This document shows, one piece after another, positions 14,317 to 22,969 of a stretch of DNA of 58,571 nucleotides. The notes below the pieces were generated by a model, which saw only the letters and a program-made list of their open reading frames with translations, was not told the origin of the DNA and ran no database searches. A program made the position numbers and the translations under genes. Position 1 is the stretch's first letter; the number at the start of each line of letters is the position of its first letter. The DNA comes from an uncultured Lachnotalea sp. GTDB lineage: Bacteria > Bacillota > Clostridia > Lachnospirales > Lachnospiraceae. The stretch is taken from assembly GCA_948470255.1 (NCBI GenBank), contig CAOKOS010000009.1:1-58571 (forward strand), written 5' to 3'.

Positions 14317-16197
14317 GTGGAAAAAGAAAACAAGAACCGAAAATTAAATATTGTACTGGCAGAGTATATTAACCGTAATTTAGGGGATACCATCATTGCG
14401 GAATGTGCGAGGGGTTTTGTGGAAAAAGCCTTGCAGAATGTGGGAATTAAAGATTATATGATACATGATTATAATATGTATCAGGAAGATATGGAATATA
14501 TCAGGAGGGCGGATGCGGTTATTTTTGCAGGGGGTGGATTGATCAAATATAAAAGGGAGGAATTTTATAAATATGTCCCGGATATTATAGAGGCGGCAGC
14601 GGAAAAACAGATTCCGGTATTTATTAATTGTACCGGGGTTGAGGGATATGACGAAAACGATGCAAGATGTCAGAGATTAAAAAAAGCGATTAACCATAAA
14701 AATGTCAAAGGCATTACAGTTCGCGATGACTATCAGACTTTTGAGAAGTACTATCTGGAAGAGAAAAAAGAATGGGTCGGCAAGGTAATAGATCCGGCCG
14801 CTTTTTCGGCGGAGGTTTATGGGATCTTCCGGAAGCCGGATGCTGAAAAGATAGGGCTTGGCATAGTCAGGCACGGATTATTTTCTGACTATGGGGTTTG
14901 CAATATCACAAAACAGTTTCAACTGGATTTCTGGAAAGAGATCATCATAAATTTGGAGGAATTGGGATTTCAATGGGAAATTTTTAATAACGGCTTATAT
15001 ACTGACTATGAATTTGGATTAGAAGTATTGGAATATGCAGGTGTGGGGCAGAAGGAAAAATATATACAAAAGCGCCCGGCAGAGGGAGCGGAATTGACGC
15101 GGCTGATCTCAGGCTATAAAGGAATTATCGCGGCGCGGTTACATACGAACATTGTTGCGTTTTCTACAGGCTGTCCCAGTATTGGACTGGTATGGAATGA
15201 GAAGCTGGTACAATGGGGAGAAGGGATTGGATATCCGGAACGGTTTATCAGGGCTGAGAATATGCGGCCCCAGGCTGTGGTCAGGAGTTTGTTGAAAGCA
15301 ATGGAAGAAGGGTGTGAAATATGTGACCCTGTAGAAAAAAATAAGATTTTGGCTCCTTTATGTGGTTTCCTGAAAAAATACGGTTCTGATGCAAGGGGGA
15401 AGGTTACAGATGAGGAAAAAACGGATTGGGAAAATATTCTTGTGGCGACTGCCTTGGGTGGGAAAAACAATCAGTTTGCAGGCATGAATTCCCCGGATAC
15501 CATTATGGAAAGCTATAAAAATGGGTTTCGATTGTTTGAAGTTGACCTGAAACTGACTTCAGATGGGAGACTGGTATGTGCTAATGGCTGGACAGAAGGT
15601 ACTTTCCGAAAATTGGGATGGGACAAGGAAAGGGGAAAGGGATTTCATTGTGGGATTGAATATGAACAGTTTATAAAAGCAAAATATTATAATGGACATT
15701 ACCGGACGATGGATTGGGAAATGCTGGTCGGTTATGTGGATAAAATGAAGGACAGCCGATTTATTTTGGATATCAGAAACCATACAAACGGACAGATGCA
15801 AAAGCTAAAGATGATGATCAAAAGAGACTTGGATAATTTAGGGATTTTACAGCAGAGACTGATTTTGAAGGTGATGAAAAGGGAAGAACTTGAGGCTGTC
15901 AGAGACATGGGGATGGAAATCATGTACGAAATCCCCACGGAAACTGAAATGGAAGAAACAGGAAGCAATGTAGCAGAAATTCAAAGTTTATGCAGGGATA
16001 GAGATCTTAGTTGGATATCAATAAGAAACCGTCTGTGCAGTACGGCGCTGATTGCAAAGCTCAAAACACCTGGCAGGAAGATTTTCGTATCTCCCTGCAA
16101 TCAGGTGTCGGAAATTGTAAAATGGCTGTCTGCAGGCGCGGACATGTTGGGGACGGATTATCAGAGCGTATGTAAACTGGAAGCCTTGCTGGGCTAG
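14317..16197 (+). CDS. Polysaccharide pyruvyltransferase fused to a degenerate GDPD-like domain
   Basis: 626 residues from GTG 14317 (GGGGAG 9 nt upstream). Residues 1-360 match the polysaccharide pyruvyltransferase family: NRNLGDTII at the N terminus, AVIFAGGG, GIIAARLHTNIVAF and PSIGLVWNEK, which adds pyruvate ketals to surface sugars. Residues about 372-626 look like a glycerophosphodiester phosphodiesterase barrel: NSPDTIMESYKNG, LFEVDLKLTSDGRLV and a C-terminal GADMLGTDY. The two catalytic histidines of GDPD are absent (ALGG in place of HRG; CANG in place of the second HD). The C-terminal domain may bind rather than cut a glycerophosphate-containing polymer. Last gene of the operon, ending 38 bp from the convergent amidohydrolase. 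Confidence 0.75.
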   Translation: MEKENKNRKLNIVLAEYINRNLGDTIIAECARGFVEKALQNVGIKDYMIHDYNMYQEDMEYIRRADAVIFAGGGLIKYKREEFYKYVPDIIEAAAEKQIPVFINCTGVEGYDENDARCQRLKKAINHKNVKGITVRDDYQTFEKYYLEEKKEWVGKVIDPAAFSAEVYGIFRKPDAEKIGLGIVRHGLFSDYGVCNITKQFQLDFWKEIIINLEELGFQWEIFNNGLYTDYEFGLEVLEYAGVGQKEKYIQKRPAEGAELTRLISGYKGIIAARLHTNIVAFSTGCPSIGLVWNEKLVQWGEGIGYPERFIRAENMRPQAVVRSLLKAMEEGCEICDPVEKNKILAPLCGFLKKYGSDARGKVTDEEKTDWENILVATALGGKNNQFAGMNSPDTIMESYKNGFRLFEVDLKLTSDGRLVCANGWTEGTFRKLGWDKERGKGFHCGIEYEQFIKAKYYNGHYRTMDWEMLVGYVDKMKDSRFILDIRNHTNGQMQKLKMMIKRDLDNLGILQQRLILKVMKREELEAVRDMGMEIMYEIPTETEMEETGSNVAEIQSLCRDRDLSWISIRNRLCSTALIAKLKTPGRKIFVSPCNQVSEIVKWLSAGADMLGTDYQSVCKLEALLG

Positions 16198-16235
16198 TGT
16201 GCTGTCTGCATTATATTTAGCCAAACAAAGAAAAA

Positions 16236-17492
16236 TCAACAGGCGACAGCTTTTCCCTCCAGCTTAAAGAGCTTTCCACCCCGCATAACCATGGAGACGG
16301 TATCTGCGTGGGAGAGGAGGGAGATGTCCTCAAGGGGATTCCCGTCCACTAAAATCAGGTCGGCGCATTTCTTCGGTTCCACGGTGCCGATCTGGTCTTC
16401 TAGATCCAAAAGTTCCGCATTTTTCCTGGTGGCACAGACGATGGCTTCCATGGGGGTAAAGCCGGCTTTTATATAGTGGAGGAACTCCAGCCCGTTCATT
16501 CCGTGTTTTTGAGCGTTGAAGCCGGAATCCGAACCGAAACCGATTTTTACACCGGATTCATGGGCAAGCTTCAGGCTGTTGAAATTACACTCATAGAACC
16601 AGGCGGCTTTTTGGCAGTACCAATCCGGGATGCCAAAGGCAGCCCCGCGGTTGGCGGAAGCATCCAGTACGCACAATGTGGGGACAAGCCAGGTCCCCCG
16701 GCTGGCCATTTCCTGAATGATTTCTTCATTCAGCCTTGCGCCGTGTTCCACGGAATCAATTCCTCCCCGGACGGCGGCCAGGGTGCCTTCTTCGTACATA
16801 CAGTGGGCAAAGACCTTTTTATGTTTGGAGTGGGCTTCCCCGACAATCACGGCGATTTCTTCGTCATTGAATTCCTGAGTATCGTGGGTATCACTGATTC
16901 CTCCTGTTGCGAAAAACTTAATCCAGTCGGCGCCCATCCGTATTTGATGGCGGACGGCTTTCAGGACGCCTTCAGGACCGTCGCAGGCATTGTTGACGTG
17001 ATCGGTTCTTACAAGCCATGCGGGATAAGGCGCCAGGTGCCCGCCGGTAATGCTCAGGTGCTGGTTGGAACAAATGATTCTGGGCCCGTTTACGATGCCC
17101 TGGTTGATGGCGTTTCGTAACTGGATGGTATTGTCTGCCAAATCACCGGCATCCCTGACGGTGGTAAAACCGGCCTGGATGGTATGGGAGGCATATTCAA
17201 AACTTTTTAAAATCCTCATACAGGGGTGGTCTGCCAGGCCGAGGGGCAGTCCGGCCCCGGGGATACAAATGTCGTGATCTCCCATATACAGGTGGACATG
17301 GGCGTCGATAAGGCCGGGGAGCAGCGCTTTCCCGCGGCCGTCAATGATAGAATAACCTTCGGGCACAGGTAAAGAATCCTTCCTGCCCACCGCTTCAATC
17401 TGTCCGTCCCGGACGAGGACAGCGCTGTCTGGCACAGGGGATTTTCCATTGCCGTCAATAAGTAATGCTCCGGTAATTGCATAAGCGTTCAT
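16236..17492 (-). CDS. Metal-dependent amidohydrolase (imidazolonepropionase/prolidase-like)
   Basis: 418 residues. The TIM-barrel metal ligands are all visible: DAHVHL (HxH), the lysine strand GADWIKFFATGG, HCM in KKVFAHCMYEEG, SVEHG, and the aspartate in GFGSDSG. Such enzymes hydrolyse C-N bonds in peptides or cyclic amides in the cytosol. RBS is GGAGG before ATG 17492. It has its own promoter (17575-17603), lies downstream of the ROK regulator on the same strand, and may belong to the same catabolic system as the operon at 19-32 kb, which contains another amidohydrolase. The substrate is unknown. Confidence 0.85.
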   Translation of the reverse strand: MNAYAITGALLIDGNGKSPVPDSAVLVRDGQIEAVGRKDSLPVPEGYSIIDGRGKALLPGLIDAHVHLYMGDHDICIPGAGLPLGLADHPCMRILKSFEYASHTIQAGFTTVRDAGDLADNTIQLRNAINQGIVNGPRIICSNQHLSITGGHLAPYPAWLVRTDHVNNACDGPEGVLKAVRHQIRMGADWIKFFATGGISDTHDTQEFNDEEIAVIVGEAHSKHKKVFAHCMYEEGTLAAVRGGIDSVEHGARLNEEIIQEMASRGTWLVPTLCVLDASANRGAAFGIPDWYCQKAAWFYECNFNSLKLAHESGVKIGFGSDSGFNAQKHGMNGLEFLHYIKAGFTPMEAIVCATRKNAELLDLEDQIGTVEPKKCADLILVDGNPLEDISLLSHADTVSMVMRGGKLFKLEGKAVAC

Positions 17493-17574
17493 AAGCAGGT
17501 ACCTCCAGAAGATTTTTATGACATATCACTTGGGCGCCGTCGGCTTTTGGCTTTCCATGCTGCGATTTGATTGT

Positions 17575-17603
17575 ATCATATAAAACCAGCCCACTGTCCA
17601 CAA
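17575..17603 (-). promoter_or_regulatory. Sigma-A promoter of the amidohydrolase gene
   Basis: On the minus strand TTGTGG (17603-17598), a 17-nt spacer and TATGAT (17580-17575). Transcription would begin about 75 nt before the start codon at 17492. Confidence 0.6.
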
Positions 17604-17644
17604 GCCTTATATGGTAAAAAGTATAGCATGGAAAATGAAAAAAT

Positions 17645-17667
17645 AAAAGAGGGCGAAACCCTCTTTT
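17645..17667 (-). terminator. Intrinsic terminator of the ROK regulator gene
   Basis: Nine-base-pair stem AAAAGAGGG / CCCTCTTTT with a CGAAA loop; on the minus strand it is followed by a T-rich run. It separates the ROK transcript from the amidohydrolase promoter. Confidence 0.8.
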
Positions 17668-17708
17668 TATAACATAATTGTTGTAAAATTTGGAAATGCA
17701 GAAGATTA

Positions 17709-18932
17709 TTAAAAAGAAAATGACGGAAATGAGAAATAATCCTCTAAAACCATACAGATAGAGCCTAATGCACCACCGAAAACGGGGAAGCTTGCTTTTT
17801 GAAAGGACATATAGTCCGCAATAAAGCAGAGGCTTCTTTTTTTTGCTTCTTCGATCAGGGCATTGGCAAAAAAATCGGAATCTGTGGCCAGGTTTCCACC
17901 GAGAATAACTTGGCTGGGGCCTAAAAGGTTCACAACATAGGAAATGGCCTGGCCCATATGGAGGGCGGCAGTTGTCAGAATATTGTTGGCGACTCTGTCC
18001 CCCAGGGCCGAAGCTTCTAAAATCATGGAAATAGTAAGCTGCGACAGGTCATAGCCGGTCATGTCGTTTAAAACGGAGATGGTGCCGCCTTCCAGGATTT
18101 TTTTAACTTTGCGGACAAGCATATTGGAAGAGGAGGAAAGGAAAAGGCAACCCACATTTCCGCAGGAACAGATTTCATCGTTGTCTTCAATGAAGAAATG
18201 TCCAATTTCTCCCGAAATGCCCTGTGTATTGCGAAGGATTTTTCCGTCATAATACATACTGCAGCTGACGATATCCCCGCTGTCGATGAAGATGGCGTTG
18301 GAATTATCGCGGTTTTTAGCAAGCCATTTTTCGGCATAAAGCTTGCAGACAACCTCGTCCTCAATAAAAACAGGTATACCTGGGTGCCTGGAAGAAATCA
18401 TTTCTTTTAGTTTTACGTGGCTCCAGTTGGAACGGGCGAAGGTCATCAGGATGGTATCGCCGCGCCTGTCCAGGATGCCGATGGTGGAAAGGCCGATGCC
18501 TAGAATTTTAAATCCTGAGGCGGCTTCCACCTGCCGGTCGACACAGTCGTAAATCAGGCGGCAGATATCTGTCTGACGGAATTCAGGACGTATGGGCGAA
18601 GAAAACGAATTCAGGATGTTGCCGCGAAAGTCAGTGAGTATGGAAACAACCTGATGGACCTGGACATCAATACCGACCAGGCGGCAAAAGTCAGGGTTTA
18701 ACATGAGGTCGCGCCTGGCGGCGCTCCCCTGTGAAACATCCGCGGCATCGCCAGCTTCTTTTAAAATTCCTTCGGCAATCAATTCCCGGGAAAGGTCTGA
18801 TATGGTGGAAGGGCGGATTCCGGTGATGTTTCCGATGGCTGTGCGGGAGATGAGGCCGTTTTTCAGGACAAGGTTCAGTAGACATTTTCGGAAAAGGAAG
18901 GTCTTGTCGAAAAAGGAATTCAAATTGTTCAT
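17709..18932 (-). CDS. ROK-family transcriptional repressor (NagC/XylR type)
   Basis: 407 residues: N-terminal winged helix-turn-helix (about 20-70; ISRTAIGNITGIRPSTISDL) followed by a ROK sugar-kinase-like domain. The zinc site is visible as GHFFIEDNDEICSCGNVGC, matching the family pattern GH...CxCGxxGC. ROK repressors bind a sugar or sugar derivative and leave their operator. It is divergent from the catabolic operon at 19263 across a 330-bp AT-rich region, the usual layout for a local repressor. The inducer is probably an intermediate of that operon (inference). Confidence 0.9.
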   Translation of the reverse strand: MNNLNSFFDKTFLFRKCLLNLVLKNGLISRTAIGNITGIRPSTISDLSRELIAEGILKEAGDAADVSQGSAARRDLMLNPDFCRLVGIDVQVHQVVSILTDFRGNILNSFSSPIRPEFRQTDICRLIYDCVDRQVEAASGFKILGIGLSTIGILDRRGDTILMTFARSNWSHVKLKEMISSRHPGIPVFIEDEVVCKLYAEKWLAKNRDNSNAIFIDSGDIVSCSMYYDGKILRNTQGISGEIGHFFIEDNDEICSCGNVGCLFLSSSSNMLVRKVKKILEGGTISVLNDMTGYDLSQLTISMILEASALGDRVANNILTTAALHMGQAISYVVNLLGPSQVILGGNLATDSDFFANALIEEAKKRSLCFIADYMSFQKASFPVFGGALGSICMVLEDYFSFPSFSF

Positions 18933-19262
18933 GATGTTATTAACTCTCCTTTTGGCTAATATATTTATGTGATATTTTATCGTTTTCGTTAAAATACAAT
19001 TCTATTATAGGCATTTCAAAAAAAATAGCAAGATGATTTTAATATTTTTTTGACAGATGTCCCCAGATGATTTTGATAAAACCAATAAATAACTATTATG
19101 ATAAATATAAAATGCAAATAATGAGAATTTCAGAAACAAAGCCAACGAATAAGTTATAAAAATATAGATTATAAAATATAAAATAAAAAAATATTGACAA
19201 AAATGTTTAATCATGATATCGTTGAAAACATCAGATGTGACATAAAAAAAGGGAGGGGTATC
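18933..19262. promoter_or_regulatory. AT-rich divergent control region between the ROK gene and the catabolic operon
   Basis: Minus-strand promoter for ROK: TTGCTA, 16-nt spacer, TATAAT (19009-19004). Plus-strand promoter for the catabolic operon: TTGACA (19194-19199), 17-nt spacer, TATCGT (19217-19222), giving a leader of about 34 nt before ATG 19263. A second TTGACA at about 19049 has only a weak -10 match. The region is very A/T rich; no single clear ROK operator could be chosen by eye. Confidence 0.6.
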
Positions 19263-20537
19263 ATGATCCAGATACCGGAACTAGTCCGGATCCGGCAGAC
19301 TTTTTGCCGGGATAAAATCGAAAATGTTGAAAAAGAGTTAAAACAGCAGTTGATTCAGTCCGGTATCCAAATTTGTAAAGGGGAAAAGATCGCCATTGCT
19401 GTCGGAAGCAGAGGGATTGCAAACCTTCCTCTGATCGTGAAAACCACGGCGGACTGGGTAAAAGAAAGGGGGGCAAATCCATTTATTGTACCGGCCATGG
19501 GAAGCCATGGGAACGGGATTGCATCAGAGCAGACCGCTATATTGAGGGGGCTTGGGATTACGGAAGCCTCTGTGGGGGCAGAGATCCGTTCGTCTATGGA
19601 GGTGGTGGAACTGCCGCAGGGAGACATGGATAACCATGTATACATAGATAAAAATGCTTATGAGGCAGATGGGACAATAGTGATCAACCGCGTGAAAATC
19701 CACGGGGATTTTGTGGGAGAGACAGAAAGCGGGCTTTTAAAAATGTGCGTCATCGGCCTTGGGAAGCATAAGCAGGCCCTTGAAATCCACGGCTACGATA
19801 TCTCCAGGCTGCGGGAGTTGATTGTGGGGACAGCAAATCAAATATTACGCCATGGCAATGTCATCGGGGGGATTGGGATAGTTGAAAATGCCTACCATGA
19901 GACGATGATCTTACAGGCAGTCCTGCCGGAGGACTTTGAAGAGGCGGAAACCGCAATGCTGAAGAAATATAAAGAAATCATGCCGAGATTCCCGGTGGAA
20001 GACTTTGACATCCTGATCGTGGACGAAATCGGAAAAGAAATCAGCGGGGCAGGGATGGAGACAAAGATTGTAGGCAGGATGAAAAGCGGGGCGAAAGAAC
20101 CAGAAAGTCCCAGAATCCGTTATATTGTCACAACCGACCTGACGAAAGCCTCCCATGGAAATGCCTGCGGCGTGGGGATTGCAGATTTTATCACACGGAA
20201 ACTTTTTGATAAAATCGACCTTCCGGCAACCAATGAAAATATTGTCACCTGCCGCTGCATTGAGCAGGGAAGGATTCCTCTGATCGCGGAACATGACCGA
20301 CAGGCAGTAGAGTATGCCATCCGTGCATTGGGAAATAAAAAGCCGGAAGATATAAAAATCATCAGGATTAAAAATACGCTACAGATGGACAAACTATATA
20401 TGTCGGAAAATCTGCTGGAAGAAGCCGGACGGGCAAGAGCAGTCAGTGGAGTTGGAAACAGGAAAACCCCGATTTTCCGGGAAGGGGAAACGGAACTGAT
20501 TCCTTTTGAAAATTTGGAAGAACGGGCGGATCTATAA
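19263..20537 (+). CDS. LarA-like (DUF2088) 2-hydroxyacid racemase family protein
   Basis: 424 residues from ATG 19263 (GGGAGGGG upstream; the upstream in-frame ATG 19200 lies inside the promoter). It matches the lactate-racemase superfamily by GSRGIANL, PAMGSHGNG, VINRVKIHGDF and ESGLLKMCVIGLGKHKQA, which hold the histidines and lysine that bind the nickel-pincer cofactor in LarA. The family interconverts epimers at the carbon bearing a hydroxyl in 2-hydroxyacids, including sugar acids. It opens an operon that ends with a 2-hydroxyacid dehydrogenase, so racemisation followed by oxidation is a reasonable inference. Cofactor-synthesis genes (larBCE) are not in the window. Confidence 0.75.
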   Translation: MIQIPELVRIRQTFCRDKIENVEKELKQQLIQSGIQICKGEKIAIAVGSRGIANLPLIVKTTADWVKERGANPFIVPAMGSHGNGIASEQTAILRGLGITEASVGAEIRSSMEVVELPQGDMDNHVYIDKNAYEADGTIVINRVKIHGDFVGETESGLLKMCVIGLGKHKQALEIHGYDISRLRELIVGTANQILRHGNVIGGIGIVENAYHETMILQAVLPEDFEEAETAMLKKYKEIMPRFPVEDFDILIVDEIGKEISGAGMETKIVGRMKSGAKEPESPRIRYIVTTDLTKASHGNACGVGIADFITRKLFDKIDLPATNENIVTCRCIEQGRIPLIAEHDRQAVEYAIRALGNKKPEDIKIIRIKNTLQMDKLYMSENLLEEAGRARAVSGVGNRKTPIFREGETELIPFENLEERADL

Positions 20538-20574
20538 GATAAGGCCGGATAAAACTATGGAGAAGGGAAAATGT

Positions 20575-21345
20575 ATGGGCAGGAAAGTTTTACAGACAGA
20601 ACGCGTAACAAAACGTTTTGGCGGGCTTACGGCGCTTAACCAGGTGACGATGCATGTGGAAGAAGGAGAGATTGTGGGGCTGATCGGCCCCAACGGCGCG
20701 GGAAAGACCACTCTTTTCAACACAGTTGCAGGCGCGTATTATGCGACGGACGGAAAAGTTTTCTATGATGGGGAAGATATCACCCATATGCAGCCGGGCA
20801 GACGCTGCCGCATGGGGATAGGCCGCACCTTTCAGATCACAAAACCTTTCGGCAGCCTGACGGTTTTGGAAAACGTGGCCATTGGAGCCATGTTTGGGAA
20901 AAATGAAAAAATCAATTCCATGAGCAGGGCTTTAAAAGAAAAAAGTTTTGTAAAAGCGGAAGAGATTCTTGAGTTTATGGAAATGTCCCATAAAAAGGAT
21001 GCGAAAGCAGGCACACTCAATGTCCCAGAACGAAAAAGGCTGGAGATATGCCGCGCCCTCGCCACAGATCCGAAACTCCTTTTACTGGATGAGGTGGTGG
21101 CGGGCTTAAATTCTTCGGAAGTGGGAGGGATGGTAGAGTTAATCCGCCGTGTCAACAAAAGAGGCGTGACGGTACTTATGATTGAACATGTGATGAAGGC
21201 GGTTATGCAGCTGGCAAACAGGATTTATGTGCTTAATTTCGGAGAACTTCTGGCAGAAGGGACGCCGGAACAGGTGGTTTCTGATCCTGTGGTTATCGAA
21301 GCATATCTGGGAAAAATCGGACAGAGGGAGGCGAAGAGATGTTAG
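20575..21345 (+). CDS. livG: Branched-chain amino acid-type ABC transporter ATP-binding protein LivG
   Basis: 256 residues from ATG 20575, chosen because AAGGG precedes it by 8 nt and the length fits the family; in-frame ATG 20557 has no ribosome site. Walker A GPNGAGKTTLF, Q-loop RTFQITKPF, a signature region LNVPERKRLEICRAL (more divergent than the usual LSxGQ) and Walker B LLLLDEVVAGLN are visible. Together with LivF it powers the LivHM permease. Its stop overlaps livF by 7 nt. Confidence 0.92.
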   Translation: MGRKVLQTERVTKRFGGLTALNQVTMHVEEGEIVGLIGPNGAGKTTLFNTVAGAYYATDGKVFYDGEDITHMQPGRRCRMGIGRTFQITKPFGSLTVLENVAIGAMFGKNEKINSMSRALKEKSFVKAEEILEFMEMSHKKDAKAGTLNVPERKRLEICRALATDPKLLLLDEVVAGLNSSEVGGMVELIRRVNKRGVTVLMIEHVMKAVMQLANRIYVLNFGELLAEGTPEQVVSDPVVIEAYLGKIGQREAKRC

Positions 21346-22046
21346 AACTCCGGTCAATAAACTCTTTTTATGGAGACGTTCAGATTTTATTTGATGTGTC
21401 GCTGGAGATCAAAGAGGGGGAAATCGTGACCATTTTAGGTTCCAACGGCGCGGGAAAGACGTCGGTGATCAAATCAATCTGTAACCTCCTCCCCATTGGT
21501 TCCGGAGAAATTTACTATGAGGGACAACGAATTGACAAAATTCCGCCCTATAAGCTGATTAACCTCGGAATTTCTCTTGTGCCGGAAGGGCGGAGGCTTT
21601 TCCCTGATATGTCTGTTTACGACAATCTCAGGCTGGGAGGCTATCCACTGAAAGATAAAAAAACGCTTTCCGATAACCTGGAATGGGTGATGGAATTATT
21701 CCCCAGGCTAAAAGAACGTTCCAAGCAGCTGGCCGGGACGCTTTCGGGAGGGGAACAGCAGATGTGCGCCATTGCAAGGGGGCTGATGATACGGCCAAGG
21801 ATGATTATATTTGATGAGCCGTCCCTGGGGCTTGCGCCGGTGATCGTGGATCAGATTTTTGAGATACTGACACAGATCGTACATGAAAATCATTCCACCA
21901 TATTGCTGGTAGAACAAAATGCCCAGACGGCGCTGGAAATCAGCGACAGGGGATACGTGCTGGAAAACGGCCATATTGTTCTGGAGGGGGCCAGTAAAGA
22001 GCTTCTTGAAAGTCCTGAAATCCAGAAAGCATATCTTGGCCTCTAA
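21339..22046 (+). CDS. livF: ABC transporter ATP-binding protein LivF
   Basis: 235 residues. Walker A GSNGAGKTSVI, signature LSGGEQQMCAIARGLM, Walker B MIIFDEPSLGLAP and the H-loop region LLVEQNAQTAL are all intact, and the length is typical of LivF. It overlaps livG by 7 nt and is followed by the two permease genes. The ligand of Liv-type importers is often an amino acid, amide or short organic acid; the operon's amidohydrolase and PLP enzyme suggest a nitrogen-containing compound here. Confidence 0.93.
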   Translation: MLELRSINSFYGDVQILFDVSLEIKEGEIVTILGSNGAGKTSVIKSICNLLPIGSGEIYYEGQRIDKIPPYKLINLGISLVPEGRRLFPDMSVYDNLRLGGYPLKDKKTLSDNLEWVMELFPRLKERSKQLAGTLSGGEQQMCAIARGLMIRPRMIIFDEPSLGLAPVIVDQIFEILTQIVHENHSTILLVEQNAQTALEISDRGYVLENGHIVLEGASKELLESPEIQKAYLGL

Positions 22047-22084
22047 GAAAACGCCGTAGTGGACTATGGGAAAGTGAGGAAGGA

Positions 22085-22966
22085 ATGAACTTTTCATATT
22101 GGATGGAACTGATTATGAGCGGCGTTGTGACAGGCGCATGTTATGCGCTGATCGGCGCAGGGCTTTCACTCATATGGGGAACTCTGAAAATGGTGAATCT
22201 GGCCCATGGAGAGTTCTATATGCTTGGGGCCTACATTTTGTGGGTTTCCCTGACAGTGGGGAATATGCCGCTTCTGATTGCAATACCCATTGCCGCCGTG
22301 AGTGTGGTGGTGATCGCCGCTTTGCTGCACATGGCAACGATACGTCCGCTTCTGAGGAAGCCGGGCTGGGATATGAGTCCCTGGATTTTAACGTTGGGAA
22401 TTCAGATTCTGCTTCAGAACATAGCGCTTCAGGTATGGGGAGAACTGTATCAGAACGTACCGTATTTCTGGAACGCAATTTTTAAACCGGGAAACCTGTT
22501 TACGATTTCCGGCCAGAGAATCATCATCCTTTTTGGGACATTTGCGGTGATTTTACTGCTGATGTTTATTATTAAAAAGACAAAATTGGGACGTGCCATC
22601 ATTGCGACAAGCCAGGACGGGGAGTTTGCAACTATGATGGGAATCAACACAAAAAGAGTCTATCTTGTCACTTATGGGATTTCAGCCATGCTGGCTGCCA
22701 TTGCAGGGGTTTTGATGTGCCCTGTTTATTCTGTAAATCCCTGGATGGGTACGACGGTTCAGACAAAAGGGCTGGTTGTATGTATTTTGGGCGGGCTTGG
22801 CAGCGTGGAAGGAGCGATCATAGCCGGAATCGTCATGGGGATTGTGGAAAGCTTGACAGTCAGTGTCGTTGGCTCTGCATGGCGCGATGTGGCCGCCTAC
22901 CTGCTCTTGATTATTATTTTATATGTGAGGCCGGAAGGTTTGTTTGGAAGAAAGAGGGAGGGATAA
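22085..22966 (+). CDS. livH: ABC transporter permease LivH
   Basis: 293 residues, hydrophobic throughout with about eight membrane segments. The family stretch LIGAGLSLIWGTLKMVNLAHGEFYMLGAY-like (conserved NLAHGEF) is near the N terminus and VVCILGGLGSVEGAIIAGI near the C terminus. It is one half of the membrane pore. ATG 22085 is preceded by GAGGAAGG. It lies 38 nt after livF and 3 nt before livM. Confidence 0.92.
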   Translation: MNFSYWMELIMSGVVTGACYALIGAGLSLIWGTLKMVNLAHGEFYMLGAYILWVSLTVGNMPLLIAIPIAAVSVVVIAALLHMATIRPLLRKPGWDMSPWILTLGIQILLQNIALQVWGELYQNVPYFWNAIFKPGNLFTISGQRIIILFGTFAVILLLMFIIKKTKLGRAIIATSQDGEFATMMGINTKRVYLVTYGISAMLAAIAGVLMCPVYSVNPWMGTTVQTKGLVVCILGGLGSVEGAIIAGIVMGIVESLTVSVVGSAWRDVAAYLLLIIILYVRPEGLFGRKREG

Positions 22967-22969
22967 AAG

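Noticed and set aside
17050-17120. Plus-strand frame overlapping the amidohydrolase gene
   Set aside because: Antisense shadow; the minus-strand amidohydrolase has all metal-binding motifs and its own promoter and ribosome site.
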